The notes: generated by a model not told the origin, from the letters alone. A stretch of 64,000 nt of DNA from Halocatena halophila (GCA_027563145.1 CP071306.1:372001-436000), one strand, 5' to 3'. Positions 17,857 through 27,667 are shown, counted from the first letter of the stretch. Numbers and translations are program-made.

Positions 17857-19493
17857 CAGTTCGACACCCCCTCCTGGAGAATGGTTTCACGTCGCTCGAG
17901 TGTGGCCTCAATCAGCCCCACGAACGGCGGACTCGCCCGCCCCGGTCTGGATCTGAACTCCGGATGGAACTGCGTCCCGAGGAAAAACGGATGCTCTGGA
18001 AGCTCGAGAATCTCCATGCGGTTGCCGACCCGTCCAGAGAATCGGAGGCCGTTTTCTTCCATCTGCGCGATGTAGTTCGGGTTTACCTCATAGCGATGGC
18101 GGTGGCGCTCGATACACGGCCCGTCGTAAAGCTCGTCAGCAAGCGTTTCCGGCTCGATCTCGGTTTCGTAGGATCCGAGTCGCATTGTGCCACCCATCTC
18201 GTCGATATCCGCCTGATCGGGGAGCAGATCGATGACCGGATTTGGTGTGTGTTCGTCCAGCTCCGCGGAGTGTGCCGTCGAAAGTCCCAGGACGGACCTG
18301 GCGTACTCGACGACTGCAAGCTGAAACCCGAGACAGAGCCCAAGGTACGGAACGTTGTTCTCACGCGCATAGCGAATCGCCTCGATCTTCCCCTCGGTAC
18401 CACGCGAACCAAAGCCGCCCGGGACGACGACGCCATCGGCGGCCTCAAGCCGTTCGCGATGGCCGGCGTCGAGTTCCTCTGCGTTTACCCACTCGACGTT
18501 CACGTCGACGCCGTGTTCGAGACCAGCGTGTTTGAGCGCCTCGTGGACGGAGAGGTAGGCGTCTTCGAGCTCGTATTTGCCCACCAGTGCGATGTCGACG
18601 GCTCCTTCAACGTCACCGGTGACGATCTCGCGCCAACTGTTATCACGCTCAGACGGTGCCAGCGCGTCCCCAGCAATCCCGAGCTGGTCCATCACGTACT
18701 CGTCTAACCCTTCGTCTTCGACCATCAGCGGGACATGATAGATGTCCTCAACGTCCGGATTCGAAAACACGGCATCTGTTGGAACGTCACAGAACAGCGC
18801 GATCTTCTCTTTGGTCTCTGGATAGAGTCGATCGTCACAGCGACCAACCAGAATATCCGGTTGCAGTCCGATCGATCGGAGTTCTTTGACGCTGTGCTGG
18901 GTGGGCTTCGTTTTCTGTTCGCCGTTTTTCGAGTACGGGACGAGCGTCACGTGGGTCAACAACACGTCGTCCGCTGGCTGTTCGTGGACGAACTGTCTGA
19001 TCGCCTCGAGAAATGCCATCCCTTCGATGTCACCGACAGTGCCACCGATTTCGACGATACAGATGTCGTGGCCGGCAGCCGCCTCGCGAATGCGACGCTT
19101 GATGTCGTCAGTGATGTGCGGAATGATCTGGACGGTTTTCCCGAGATAATCTCCGTCGCGTTCTTTCTGGATCACGTGCTGGAAGGTTTTTCCTGTCGTG
19201 ATGTTGTGATCGGAGGTCATATCGATGTCCAGAAATCGCTCGTAGTTTCCCAGGTCTAGATCGACTTCGCCCCCGTCTTTGAGCACGTACACCTCCCCGT
19301 GCTGGAACGGGTTCATCGTTCCTGCATCGACGTTGAGATATGGATCAATTTTCACGGCGGTGACGTCGAATCCGGCGTTGGCGAGCAACCGACCGGTGCT
19401 CGCGGCCGTGATCCCCTTGCCGAGTCCAGACATCACACCACCGGTGACGAAAATGAACTTGTTTCCAAGAGATGGATCGTAGTCCGTCGGCAT
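17856..19493 (-). CDS. pyrG: CTP synthase
   Basis: 545 residues, full length. It makes CTP from UTP, ATP and glutamine. The N-terminal synthetase domain has [16 protein letters not shown] (P-loop Lys26) and the [15 protein letters not shown] substrate loop. The C-terminal class I glutaminase has the nucleophile Cys387 in [17 protein letters not shown] and the His-Glu pair in QFHPEF. Archaeal and bacterial enzymes are alike. It is first in the pyrG-guaA-DUF operon. Confidence 0.97.
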   Translation of the reverse strand: MPTDYDPSLGNKFIFVTGGVMSGLGKGITAASTGRLLANAGFDVTAVKIDPYLNVDAGTMNPFQHGEVYVLKDGGEVDLDLGNYERFLDIDMTSDHNITTGKTFQHVIQKERDGDYLGKTVQIIPHITDDIKRRIREAAAGHDICIVEIGGTVGDIEGMAFLEAIRQFVHEQPADDVLLTHVTLVPYSKNGEQKTKPTQHSVKELRSIGLQPDILVGRCDDRLYPETKEKIALFCDVPTDAVFSNPDVEDIYHVPLMVEDEGLDEYVMDQLGIAGDALAPSERDNSWREIVTGDVEGAVDIALVGKYELEDAYLSVHEALKHAGLEHGVDVNVEWVNAEELDAGHRERLEAADGVVVPGGFGSRGTEGKIEAIRYARENNVPYLGLCLGFQLAVVEYARSVLGLSTAHSAELDEHTPNPVIDLLPDQADIDEMGGTMRLGSYETEIEPETLADELYDGPCIERHRHRYEVNPNYIAQMEENGLRFSGRVGNRMEILELPEHPFFLGTQFHPEFRSRPGRASPPFVGLIEATLERRETILQEGVSN

Positions 19494-19575
19494 ACTGAGG
19501 GTGGGCCACTGGCGGTGAAAACCGTTTCGGGCTGTCGGGAACAGTGAGACATTCTACCGTGCTATTATGACACAT

Positions 19576-20181
19576 TCAGAGACCATCGAGCAACGCCTCC
19601 GTTACGGTGTCGGCAACGGTTGCGGTCTGTCCGACGAAAAAATGATCGGCAGGGAGCCCCACAGTGTCGATTGACAGCTCGGTGGCGCGCTCGACAACTG
19701 GTTCGTACTCCGCTGTCGTGTCTCGCTCGCCGTAGACGACGGTCACGGGAGCGTCGATTCGCTCGAGCGCACTCACTGCATCGAGGTCGCCGATTCCGGC
19801 CGTGGGGGCGAGGGCACACACCACCGCAGGTGCACTGTTGGCCCCACAGAGCAGAGCCAGGGTTCCCCCGAAGCTGAACCCGTAGACTCCCACGCGTTCG
19901 TAGCGGTGCTGTGCCCATTCGAGCGTTCGCTCGGTGTCAGTGAGCTCTCCTGGACCACGGTCCCACTCGCCGTAATCAAATCGTACCGACGCCACCCCCT
20001 GTTTTGTGAGCCGGTCGCACACGGACGTGAGACGCCTGTCAGCACTGCTCCCACCGAGTTTCGGATGTGGTGGACAGGCGATTACACACCGATCGGCACC
20101 AGGATCACTGAGAACACCACGTACGTCTCGATTCCCTGGGATTCCAACGGGTTTTTCTGCCGGTTCGTCGCTGTTGTCCAT
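19576..20181 (-). CDS. alpha/beta hydrolase
   Basis: 201 residues with a small alpha/beta-hydrolase core. The nucleophile elbow is GFSFGG (Ser103). CPPHPKLGGSSADRR provides the oxyanion region. VTVVYGERDTTAEYEP holds a candidate acid Asp, and LPADHFF the catalytic His. It is similar in size to dienelactone-hydrolase-like and KANL3/Tex30-like proteins. The substrate is unknown. It is divergent from pspA and shares a central TATA-like box with it. Confidence 0.82.
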   Translation of the reverse strand: MDNSDEPAEKPVGIPGNRDVRGVLSDPGADRCVIACPPHPKLGGSSADRRLTSVCDRLTKQGVASVRFDYGEWDRGPGELTDTERTLEWAQHRYERVGVYGFSFGGTLALLCGANSAPAVVCALAPTAGIGDLDAVSALERIDAPVTVVYGERDTTAEYEPVVERATELSIDTVGLPADHFFVGQTATVADTVTEALLDGL

Positions 20182-20202
20182 GGATCATGTTTATGAAGAG
20201 GT

Positions 20203-20214
20203 GCTTTAATAGGC
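20203..20214. promoter_or_regulatory. shared central TATA-like box of the hydrolase/pspA divergent promoter
   Basis: GCTTTAATAGG, with TTTAATA at 20205-20211 and its centre at 20208. This is 27 bases from the hydrolase ATG (20181, minus) and 27 bases from the pspA ATG (20235, plus). No other TATA-like element fits in the 53-base gap. Confidence 0.55.
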
Positions 20215-20234
20215 TGGGTCGATATAGAGTGAAT

Positions 20235-21044
20235 ATGGGTATCCTTTCACGAACCTCGTACCTTATCCGGTCGAAAGTAAACGCCCTCCTCAATCGGGCC
20301 GAAGATCCCTCTGAGACGCTTGATTACTCTTATGAACAGATGCGCGATGAGCTCCAGGAAGTAAAGCAAGGCATTGCGGATCTGACGACACAGAAAAAGC
20401 GCCTCGAGATGCAAAAACGACGGCTCGAAGAGAACGTTTCAAAGCACAACGAGCAGGCTCGTTCGGCCGTCGAACAGGACCGCGAGGATCTTGCACGAAA
20501 GGCACTGGAGAAGAAAAAGCAGAAGATGACACAAATCGAGGATCTGAATGCCCAGATTTCGGAACTCCAGCAGACCCAGGATAACCTGGTCGATAAGAAA
20601 GACAAGCTCCAGAACCGCATTGAGGAGTTCCGGACGAAAAAGGAATCCATGAAAGCGCGGTACGAGGCCGCAGAAGCCACTGCCCGTGTCAGTGAGGCCA
20701 TGACCGGCGCAGGCGACGAGATGGGTGACGTCAATCAGGCGATCGAACGCGCTGAAAGCCGCACCGAAGACATGGAAGCCAGATCGGCAGCGCTCGATGA
20801 GCTAGAAGAGACCGGTCAGCTCGACAACGCCCTCTCGGATAAGGACTCACTCGACCGAGAGCTCGAACAGGTCACGACCGACAGCGAGGTTGAAGATGAA
20901 CTAGACACGCTGCGCTCGGAGATGGGAAAGGCTCCCGAACCTGATGCTTCCACCGAGAACGGTGCGAGCACTGACAGCTCGAGTTCGAGCGCCGAGGTCG
21001 AAAACGAACTCGAAGAGTTACAGGACGACAACGGCTCTAAGTGA
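20235..21044 (+). CDS. pspA: PspA/IM30 (Vipp1) family membrane-stress protein
   Basis: 269 residues. It opens with a short amphipathic-looking MGILSRTSYLIRSKVNALLNR and LLNRAEDP-type PspA motif, followed by a long coiled coil (about 30-185) rich in Lys/Glu/Gln. The C-terminal 80 residues are acidic and Ser-rich (DSSSSSAEVENELEEL), a haloarchaeal extension. PspA/Vipp1 proteins form ESCRT-III-like rods and rings on damaged membranes. A longer frame starts at 20187, but MGILSRT is the family start, and the TATA box 27 bases upstream supports it. Confidence 0.92.
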   Translation: MGILSRTSYLIRSKVNALLNRAEDPSETLDYSYEQMRDELQEVKQGIADLTTQKKRLEMQKRRLEENVSKHNEQARSAVEQDREDLARKALEKKKQKMTQIEDLNAQISELQQTQDNLVDKKDKLQNRIEEFRTKKESMKARYEAAEATARVSEAMTGAGDEMGDVNQAIERAESRTEDMEARSAALDELEETGQLDNALSDKDSLDRELEQVTTDSEVEDELDTLRSEMGKAPEPDASTENGASTDSSSSSAEVENELEELQDDNGSK

Positions 21045-21387
21045 CATCCACTCCGGCGTAAAACAGAGTGACTACGTCCTTCAGGCAGTCGGGCGTAGCC
21101 CGATGACGCCGTCACCAGAACTGCTTCGCAGTTCTGGTTGGCGAACGAAAGCGAAGCTCTCGTGACCGTCACCGGAACGGCACAGTAGCTCTGGTTGGTC
21201 CACAGGACACGGGGCGTCTTGTGACAGCCGTAAATGGCGGGTTTCTCTCCTTGTAGAAAGATAGCACACGTCTGTTCGATACCGGAAATTCAATCTGGAA
21301 TATCATTATCGGATTGGAGTTCAAGAAATAGTTAATTTTCCGATATAAGGTCTTTATTCCCAGGTCGTGAACAGCCGGTAGTCGATT
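21045..21387. other. 343-base intergenic region with a hairpin cluster
   Basis: No gene is seen. The first two thirds contain several short perfect hairpins (separate entry). The last 90 bases are AT-rich and should hold the promoter of the O-antigen-ligase-like gene, with TATA-like AGTTAATTTT at about 21330-21339, leaving a leader of about 25 bases. Confidence 0.5.
21080..21245. mobile_element. possible IS200/IS605-type transposon remnant or MITE (hairpin cluster)
   Basis: Three hairpins follow each other. GGGC-GTA-GCCC is at 21091-21101. CAGAACTGC-TTC-GCAGTTCTG, 9 bp of perfect stem, is at about 21116-21136. CGAAAGC/GCTCTCG, with one mismatch, is at about 21145-21161. Near-repeats of CGTCACC flank them. 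Subterminal hairpins of this sort mark IS200/IS605 and IS1341-like elements and their non-coding derivatives in haloarchaea. No transposase or TnpB fragment is readable, so this is a suggestion only. Confidence 0.35.
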
Positions 21388-23070
21388 ATGTTTCGTTCAA
21401 CTGTACAGCAGCTTTTCCGGAAACAGTCGAATCGGTACATCGATGCCACCTGGTTTTCTATGTTATTGACAGTAATTGTGGTTGTAATCGTCCCTCTCGT
21501 TGGATCTATCGTATTATCTTCATTACTTTCGGTTCCCCATCCGGTGCTGGTGGCGCTGTGTTTGGGACTGGGTATGTACACTATGATAGTCTATTTCTCG
21601 GGAGAGTGGATCCAGGGATTGATTGCTGGGATCATCGTGCTATCGACGGTATCAGCCGACGTACCGTTGCTCGGTATCGGAGGTCGCTTTCCGGGGGACG
21701 TGGTTGGCGATCTCGTGCTCGTGTACGTTCCGATTGTGGTCCTGTGTGCTGGCTGTATCTACCGGGATGTTTCATTTCGCCCGTCTACGCGGGGATCGTG
21801 GTTATTCTGTGGGTTTTTCCTCTGGACGGTGCTTTCTGCCCTGGTATCGAACGGGCCATCAAGGGCTGTTGCTCTCTGGTTTTCGGCACACGTCGGATTG
21901 GGTCTGCTCGTTTTTCTCCTGCTGGAAATGTCTGTCCGAGAACGGTGGGTGCGGTTTCGGTCGGTTGTTTTGGTGCTCCTGGTCGCGGTAGGCGGACAGA
22001 CAGTCGTCGGGCTCACACAGTTTCTCACACAGGGGACGTTCGGGTTGTCACAACTCGGTGAGGGCGGCGATGCGACGGTGTCCGTGATCGCGATCGGATC
22101 GATTTCATTTGAGGCTGGAACGTTCGTGAGTGGGTTCACCGGCATGTCGTTCAATCTGGCGAATCTTCTCGTGTTGACGCTTCCGGTGTGGATCGTGGTA
22201 CTCTTTCGCTCAACACGTCGTTTGCGCTCGCTGATGGTCGGTGGCTGGATCGTCGTCTCGTGTGTCGTGTTACGAGCAACCTCGACGGATGCCGGTCGTG
22301 GTGCGTTGTTCGTTGGAGCCGGGTGTCTGTTGGTGGTGTTACTGGTGAGTTCTGGCGTGCCAAGAACGTTGGCCACGATGGGGTATAACCGGACACAGCG
22401 ACTGCTGAGTCTGTGTGCCCTGCTTGGTGGCCTGCTGACGAGCATGCTGCCGTCATCAACGACGAATTCGATATCTGTCCACGGAGCGGCGGTGAACGGT
22501 GGATCGACCAACAGTGCGGTCACGAACGCACAGCAAGCCGGTGGAGATTCCATCCTGGTCAAATATATCATCTCGGGAGCCGACCGGCTGAGTCAAGTGT
22601 CGATTCCGCTGTTTGACCTCTCGAATCTCGGCATCCGCTTTCAGCAGTATCTCGCTGGCCTGCGGATCTTTGTGGATCATCCGCTGCTGGGAATTGGCGG
22701 GATGAACTACGTCGCCGTCGCGGATCAGTATGGCGTCGTTCAACCCGCTCAGTACGCCACACCTTTGCCAATTCATAATATTTACATTCTGTTGCTCGCC
22801 GAGACAGGAATCGTTGGGCTCATTCTCTTTTTTGGCACTCTCGGATACGTGTGCGTCTATGGGTTCAGACTTGCCTGGCAGTTCGATGCGGATCGACTGT
22901 ATGTCATGGCCACACTCGCTGGATTGATCGGAACGCTTGCCTTTGGATTCTGGGACGTGCTCCAGCTCTACTACGCAACCGGATTCTTCCCGATGTGGAT
23001 CGTCGCGGGTGCAATCGCCGGCAAATACGATCGCGTGCTCACGCAGTCGATCCAAGCGTGCGCTCGATGA
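21388..23070 (+). CDS. O-antigen ligase/polymerase-like membrane protein
   Basis: 560 residues with about 12 transmembrane segments. The Wzy/WaaL-type signature is in the large extracytoplasmic loop and after it: AGLRIFVDHPLLGIGGMNY at about 430, then PIHNIYILLLAETGIVGL, the conserved His-Asn region. Such enzymes polymerise glycan units or ligate them onto an acceptor at the outer face. Next to a GT4 and a Wzx-like flippase, it fits a surface polysaccharide or alternative N-glycan locus. The 3' end overlaps the convergent GT4 gene by 32 bases. Confidence 0.8.
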   Translation: MFRSTVQQLFRKQSNRYIDATWFSMLLTVIVVVIVPLVGSIVLSSLLSVPHPVLVALCLGLGMYTMIVYFSGEWIQGLIAGIIVLSTVSADVPLLGIGGRFPGDVVGDLVLVYVPIVVLCAGCIYRDVSFRPSTRGSWLFCGFFLWTVLSALVSNGPSRAVALWFSAHVGLGLLVFLLLEMSVRERWVRFRSVVLVLLVAVGGQTVVGLTQFLTQGTFGLSQLGEGGDATVSVIAIGSISFEAGTFVSGFTGMSFNLANLLVLTLPVWIVVLFRSTRRLRSLMVGGWIVVSCVVLRATSTDAGRGALFVGAGCLLVVLLVSSGVPRTLATMGYNRTQRLLSLCALLGGLLTSMLPSSTTNSISVHGAAVNGGSTNSAVTNAQQAGGDSILVKYIISGADRLSQVSIPLFDLSNLGIRFQQYLAGLRIFVDHPLLGIGGMNYVAVADQYGVVQPAQYATPLPIHNIYILLLAETGIVGLILFFGTLGYVCVYGFRLAWQFDADRLYVMATLAGLIGTLAFGFWDVLQLYYATGFFPMWIVAGAIAGKYDRVLTQSIQACAR

Positions 23071-24190
23071 CAGCCCTCGTCGCCTTCTGGAACCGGTCGG
23101 TGCCGTACTGTGCAGCCACCTCCGGAAGCCCTGCCCTGGCGTCGCGTTGTTCTGGAGGGCGTTCGAGCAGCCAATCAATCTGCTCGATAGCTTGTGCAAC
23201 CGAATCATAGACGAGGCGATCGTCTCGATTGACGATTTCTCGTTGCCCACCACTGTCGTGAACGAACGGAATCGTTCCGCCGGCGACGAGCTCTGCCACT
23301 GCCATGCCGAAGTGTTCGTATCGCTTGGCGTGGAGTCCGAATTTGTGCGATTCGATTAGTTCGATCAGTCGCGACCGATCGAGCCGTCCTTCGAAGACGA
23401 TCTCCCGATCGTCTCCACACTGGCGACGCAGCGATCTGGAGTACGCTTCGTCGGTCTCCGGTCCGATCACGTGGAGATGCACGTCATGTCCACGATCGCG
23501 CACGCCTTGAATGATGGCGATCATATCTTCGATCCGCTTTGTCCGATCGACACGGCCGATCGTCACGAATCCGTTTTCACGGCCTGACCACGTGCTTTCT
23601 GCGAATCCATCGACGGCGATCGGTGGATAAACCGTCTCCGGCTGGACTCCGTACAGCCGCTCAGTTATCTGTGCGGTCCAATCAGAGTTGGCGATGAGCG
23701 TCCCATCCGGCCTGTCAGGTTTACCAGCTGTAATATCACACAACTTATCATAAATTTGTTGCATTTTTCCAGGTTTGAGCGCAGGTGGAAACAGGTGGCG
23801 GTTGTACATTGGGAGATGGATGTACTGCACGGACTGAACGCCGAAATCGTACTCGCCGAACGTGCTGACGAGGAGATCGAACTGATCTGTGTGCTGGGTC
23901 ACAAAACGGGTGAATAGGCCGACATGGAGCCGACCACACGCAGCCCCGGTGAGACGGTCAAGTGCCCGTTGTGAACCTCGAAAGGTCTTTCTTACTGCTT
24001 TCCCAGGCTCCACTGAGAGGTCGGGATCGACGGCCGTGTCATAATACTCATTCATCGTTTCGATATCCACCTCTGTCATCGTTACCAGCGTCAGGTCATA
24101 GGTGGATTGTAGCGCCTCAAGGACGTTCATACAGACCGCCTCACCGCCGCCAAACCCGAACAGAGGGTGGAATACACCAATTTTCTTCAT
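23039..24190 (-). CDS. GT4 family glycosyltransferase
   Basis: 383 residues with a GT-B fold. GFGGGEAVCMNVLEAL (12-27) is the glycine-rich acceptor loop. The C-terminal nucleotide-sugar domain carries FVTIGRVDRTKRIEDMIAII, the KFGLHAKRYEHFGMAVAEL E-x7-E motif and GGTIPFVHDSGGQREIV. The N-terminus resembles the ALG11 mannosyltransferase branch. It is two bases downstream of the flippase gene, so the two are cotranscribed. The sugar is unknown. Confidence 0.87.
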   Translation of the reverse strand: MKKIGVFHPLFGFGGGEAVCMNVLEALQSTYDLTLVTMTEVDIETMNEYYDTAVDPDLSVEPGKAVRKTFRGSQRALDRLTGAACGRLHVGLFTRFVTQHTDQFDLLVSTFGEYDFGVQSVQYIHLPMYNRHLFPPALKPGKMQQIYDKLCDITAGKPDRPDGTLIANSDWTAQITERLYGVQPETVYPPIAVDGFAESTWSGRENGFVTIGRVDRTKRIEDMIAIIQGVRDRGHDVHLHVIGPETDEAYSRSLRRQCGDDREIVFEGRLDRSRLIELIESHKFGLHAKRYEHFGMAVAELVAGGTIPFVHDSGGQREIVNRDDRLVYDSVAQAIEQIDWLLERPPEQRDARAGLPEVAAQYGTDRFQKATRAVIERTLGSTA

Positions 24191-24192
24191 AT

Positions 24193-25665
24193 TCAGTAGA
24201 TCTGGTAGAGTAGCTCTCTCACCGTGTCCATTTCACTGTGGCGGATCTCGCCTGTTGCCCCCAGTGTTGCGCCGTAGGCGATCATTCCGACACAGCCGGT
24301 CAGCATAAGCGAAACAAGGTCTGATCCACCAACAGTCAGTCCGATCGAAAGAATTACTCCCTGAACCGTAACTGCAACCGTGACGGTCCGAATCGACCGC
24401 CATGGAAGATCCCATCCGACATAGCGCTGTGAGACGACGTAGACGAACAACAGATACGAGAGAAAACTACAGAGCGTGGTGAGTGCTGCTCCGACGATGC
24501 CAACTGGCTCCAGTAACACGATATTGCCGACGACGTTGAGTACACACGCGAACACGACGCCAGCAAGCATCACAAGGGTGTTGTCGGTGATCTCGAGACC
24601 CTTGTGACCGATCATCGATCCGTTCCAGACGAACAGTCCAAGTGCAACAAATGGAATCACTGCGTGCCCGCTGTGATAGGCACTTCCGACCAGCAGCCCA
24701 CTCAGGGGCGCTCCGAACACGATGACGGCCATCGTTACTGGCGCTCCAAGCAAGAGATAATAGCGCGTCATCTCCCGAATCATTCGCCGAACCTCGGTCT
24801 GATTCGATCCGGTCCAGGCGTTCATCACGATCGGATGGGCTGCCTGTATCACGGGAGCCACAACAAGAGGAAGCGCCTTGTTCGCAACGTCATAGTTGGC
24901 CGAATAGATGCCAACCGCCCGTGATCCAAGCACTAGCTCGATCAGTGTTCTGTCGATGAACGAGAGCAGCGTGAACCCGAACAACCAGCCAACCATCGGC
25001 ACGCCAAACCGCAAGAGCCGCTCGAGAAGCGCGGGTCGATAGGACGGTCGCGACAGTTCGATATCACCCATAGCGATCGTTACCACGAGACTCACCACCG
25101 TCCCCACGATCGCACCAACGAACCAGCCAACAATGCCATCAAGAATGAACAGTGCGATCCAGATTCCCAGCCCAAATCGCAAAACGGCACGGAGTACCGT
25201 CAACCGAGCCGCCCGTCCGGAATCAAGCCGTGCCTGTAACAGTTTCCGAACCACCTGATACACCGATTGGACGACCACCAACCCAATGGCAAGGAGAAAA
25301 AATGGCCGATACGCACCGAGTCGCTCGCCAACAAGAATCCATCCGATGGACCCACAGATCCCAACAATGGAGACGGCTCCACCGATCGCAAACAGGACGC
25401 CCGAAACGAGCACCTCGTCGTCGAGTTCCGGCTCATACCGGAGGATTGCCTGTCCGAGCCAGCCAGCCGCAAGCGTCGATCCGATCGCCACATAAGACAT
25501 CGTCAGAGAGTATCGACCGTAGCTGGCCGGCGAAAACGCGACCGTCAGGATCTTTACCAGGGCAACCCCCAGCACCGCCGGCACGATTGATGCAAACACG
25601 TACCGGCCAAAATCTGTCACAAACCGACGTTTAATGTCAGATATGTCAATTGTCACAGCAAACAC
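24193..25665 (-). CDS. Wzx-like polysaccharide flippase (MOP superfamily, AglR-like)
   Basis: 490 residues, about 14 transmembrane helices, with the polysaccharide-transporter pattern. It starts with FGRYVFASIVPAVLGVALVKILTVAFSP and SYGRYSLTMSYVAIG. ANYDVANKALPLVVAPVIQAAHPIV in the middle is typical of flippases. It would translocate a dolichol-linked glycan across the membrane. The start is GTG (25665), with another in-frame GTG at 25656; no ATG fits. It forms a two-gene unit with the GT4 gene. Confidence 0.85.
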   Translation of the reverse strand: MFAVTIDISDIKRRFVTDFGRYVFASIVPAVLGVALVKILTVAFSPASYGRYSLTMSYVAIGSTLAAGWLGQAILRYEPELDDEVLVSGVLFAIGGAVSIVGICGSIGWILVGERLGAYRPFFLLAIGLVVVQSVYQVVRKLLQARLDSGRAARLTVLRAVLRFGLGIWIALFILDGIVGWFVGAIVGTVVSLVVTIAMGDIELSRPSYRPALLERLLRFGVPMVGWLFGFTLLSFIDRTLIELVLGSRAVGIYSANYDVANKALPLVVAPVIQAAHPIVMNAWTGSNQTEVRRMIREMTRYYLLLGAPVTMAVIVFGAPLSGLLVGSAYHSGHAVIPFVALGLFVWNGSMIGHKGLEITDNTLVMLAGVVFACVLNVVGNIVLLEPVGIVGAALTTLCSFLSYLLFVYVVSQRYVGWDLPWRSIRTVTVAVTVQGVILSIGLTVGGSDLVSLMLTGCVGMIAYGATLGATGEIRHSEMDTVRELLYQIY

Positions 25666-25732
25666 TCACCAGAATCTCCTGTACGATCCGTAGTAAAGTG
25701 TGTTGTGACCGATCGACAGACGTATCGATGAT

Positions 25733-27667
25733 CTAGAAAGATCCGGCCATTACGTCTGGCTCAAGCCGCTGCTGGTCGCGTTCTTTGGTCAGGAAATCAA
25801 CGAACGCGTCCAGATCCACGTCGTCTTCGGTCTGTTCGTTTCGGTCCCGAATCGAGACCGTCTCGGCGGCCGCTTCATCGTCGCCAACAATCAACATGTA
25901 CGGCACATCATCGTCGTGTGCAGCCTGGATCTTCTTACCGACGGTCCAGGAGCGATCCTCGATCGTGGCTCTAAAGCCCGAGAGCCGTTCTTTGACGGTC
26001 TCTGCGTATTCGATCTGATCGTCGGTGACCGGTAGAATACGAACCTGTTCCGGTGCAATCCAGAGCGGGAACTGCCCTTTGAAATGTTCGATGATCACGC
26101 CCATGAACCGTTCGAACGAGCCAAGCAGCGCCCGGTGGATCATCACTGGTCGGTGTTCTTCGTTGTCCTCACCGACGTAGCTGAGCCCGAGTCGTTCAGG
26201 GATGTTGAAATCGAGCTGGACCGTTCCAATCGTCCACTCCCGACCGATTGCGTCACGGGCATTAATGCCGATTTTGGGGCCGTAAAACGCCGCTTCGCCT
26301 TCTTCGATGTCGTACTCGAGCCCTTCGTCTTCGAGGGACTCGATCAGCGTGTCCGTTGCCTCCTCCCAGATGGTTTCGCTACCGATTGCGTTCTCACCGC
26401 GGGTCTCGACCTTATAAATCACTTCTAGCCCGAGCGTGGTGTAAATGTCCTCAATCACGGCGATGGCGTCGACGATCTCACCACGAATCTGGTCGGGACG
26501 AACGAAGGCGTGGCCATCGTCCTGAGTGAATCCACGCACCCGGAACATTCCAGATAGCTCGCCAGACTGTTCATTCCTATAACAAGTACCGAACTCCGAA
26601 AACCGAATTGGGAGATCGCGATAGGAATGGGTCTGTTGATCGAAGATGTAGGCGTGGTTGGCGCAGTTCATGGGCTTTAAGCCGTACTCGGTGTCGTCTT
26701 GTACCCAGTTGAACATCTCACCGTTTTCGGTGAAGTTCTCGTAGTGACCAGTTGGTTTCCAGAGCTCGGCCTTGTTCAGCTCAGGGGTCCGAACCTCGTC
26801 GTAGCCAAGAATTTCGTTTTTCGATCGAACGTAGGATTCGAGCTCGCGACGGATCGCCATTCCGTTGGGGTGATAATGCACACAGCCGGGCGAGTGATCG
26901 GGGACCGAAAACAGATCCATCTCTCGACCGATCTTCCGGTGGTCGCGTTCTTTGGCCTCTTCGCGTCGTTCGAGATAGGCCTCGAGCTCCGATTCGGATT
27001 CGAACGCCGTGCCGTGGACCCGCGTGAGCGTTTCGTTCGATTCGTCGCCGCGCCAGTAGGCAGAAGAGATCGAAAGCAGCGAAAGAGCACCGATCTCACC
27101 GGTCGATTCGACGTGGGGGCCGGCACAGAGATCCTCGAATTCGGCCTGTTTATAGAACGTCACTGGATCCTCGCCGGCAGCCTCATCTTCTAAGATCGCT
27201 TGTTTGAACGGATTATCCTCGTAATACTCGAACGCAGCCTCTCGAGAGCGTTCCTCGCGATCGATCGGGATGTCCGCCTCGATAATCTCTTTTGCCTCGG
27301 CTTCGATCTCATCAAGCGCATCATCATCGAGATCAACACCGGTGATGTCGTAGTAAAAGCCATCATCGGTCCACGGGCCGATCGTGAGCTGTGCCTCGGG
27401 ATAGAGCCGCGTGAGTGCCTGTGCAAACACGTGTGCTGCGGAGTGGCGCAACACGCTCAGATATTCGTCGCTGTCGGCAGTGACGATCTCGATGCGTGCA
27501 CCGTCGTGCACTGGGGTCGCTGCGTCGACGAGATCGCCGTCGATAACCCCGGCAACAGTGTCGCGACCGAGACCAGGGCCGATCTCGTATGCGACATCCT
27601 CCACCGTCGCCCCGGGCTCGACAGAGAGCGTCGAACCGTCGGGAAGCGTGACCGTTACAGTCTCCAT
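25733..27667 (-). CDS. thrS: threonyl-tRNA synthetase, bacterial-type architecture
   Basis: 644 residues. Domain order: TGS domain (about 1-60, METVTVTLPDGSTL), then the zinc-type editing domain with HSAAH (HxxxH) and CAGPH (CxxxH). The class II catalytic core follows with VRTPELNKAELWKPTGHYENF, GLKPMNCANHAYIF (zinc Cys) and the anticodon-binding domain at the C-terminus. This N2-type editing domain is the bacterial and eukaryotic form, not the D-aminoacyl-deacylase-like domain of most euryarchaea. The frame extends 36 codons upstream, but MET at 27667 starts the TGS domain. A TATA-like ACTTATCC lies 26 bases upstream. Confidence 0.95.
   Translation of the reverse strand: METVTVTLPDGSTLSVEPGATVEDVAYEIGPGLGRDTVAGVIDGDLVDAATPVHDGARIEIVTADSDEYLSVLRHSAAHVFAQALTRLYPEAQLTIGPWTDDGFYYDITGVDLDDDALDEIEAEAKEIIEADIPIDREERSREAAFEYYEDNPFKQAILEDEAAGEDPVTFYKQAEFEDLCAGPHVESTGEIGALSLLSISSAYWRGDESNETLTRVHGTAFESESELEAYLERREEAKERDHRKIGREMDLFSVPDHSPGCVHYHPNGMAIRRELESYVRSKNEILGYDEVRTPELNKAELWKPTGHYENFTENGEMFNWVQDDTEYGLKPMNCANHAYIFDQQTHSYRDLPIRFSEFGTCYRNEQSGELSGMFRVRGFTQDDGHAFVRPDQIRGEIVDAIAVIEDIYTTLGLEVIYKVETRGENAIGSETIWEEATDTLIESLEDEGLEYDIEEGEAAFYGPKIGINARDAIGREWTIGTVQLDFNIPERLGLSYVGEDNEEHRPVMIHRALLGSFERFMGVIIEHFKGQFPLWIAPEQVRILPVTDDQIEYAETVKERLSGFRATIEDRSWTVGKKIQAAHDDDVPYMLIVGDDEAAAETVSIRDRNEQTEDDVDLDAFVDFLTKERDQQRLEPDVMAGSF

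Noticed and set aside
17964..18707. 247-residue plus-strand frame over pyrG
   Set aside because: Antisense shadow of CTP synthase with no recognisable domain.
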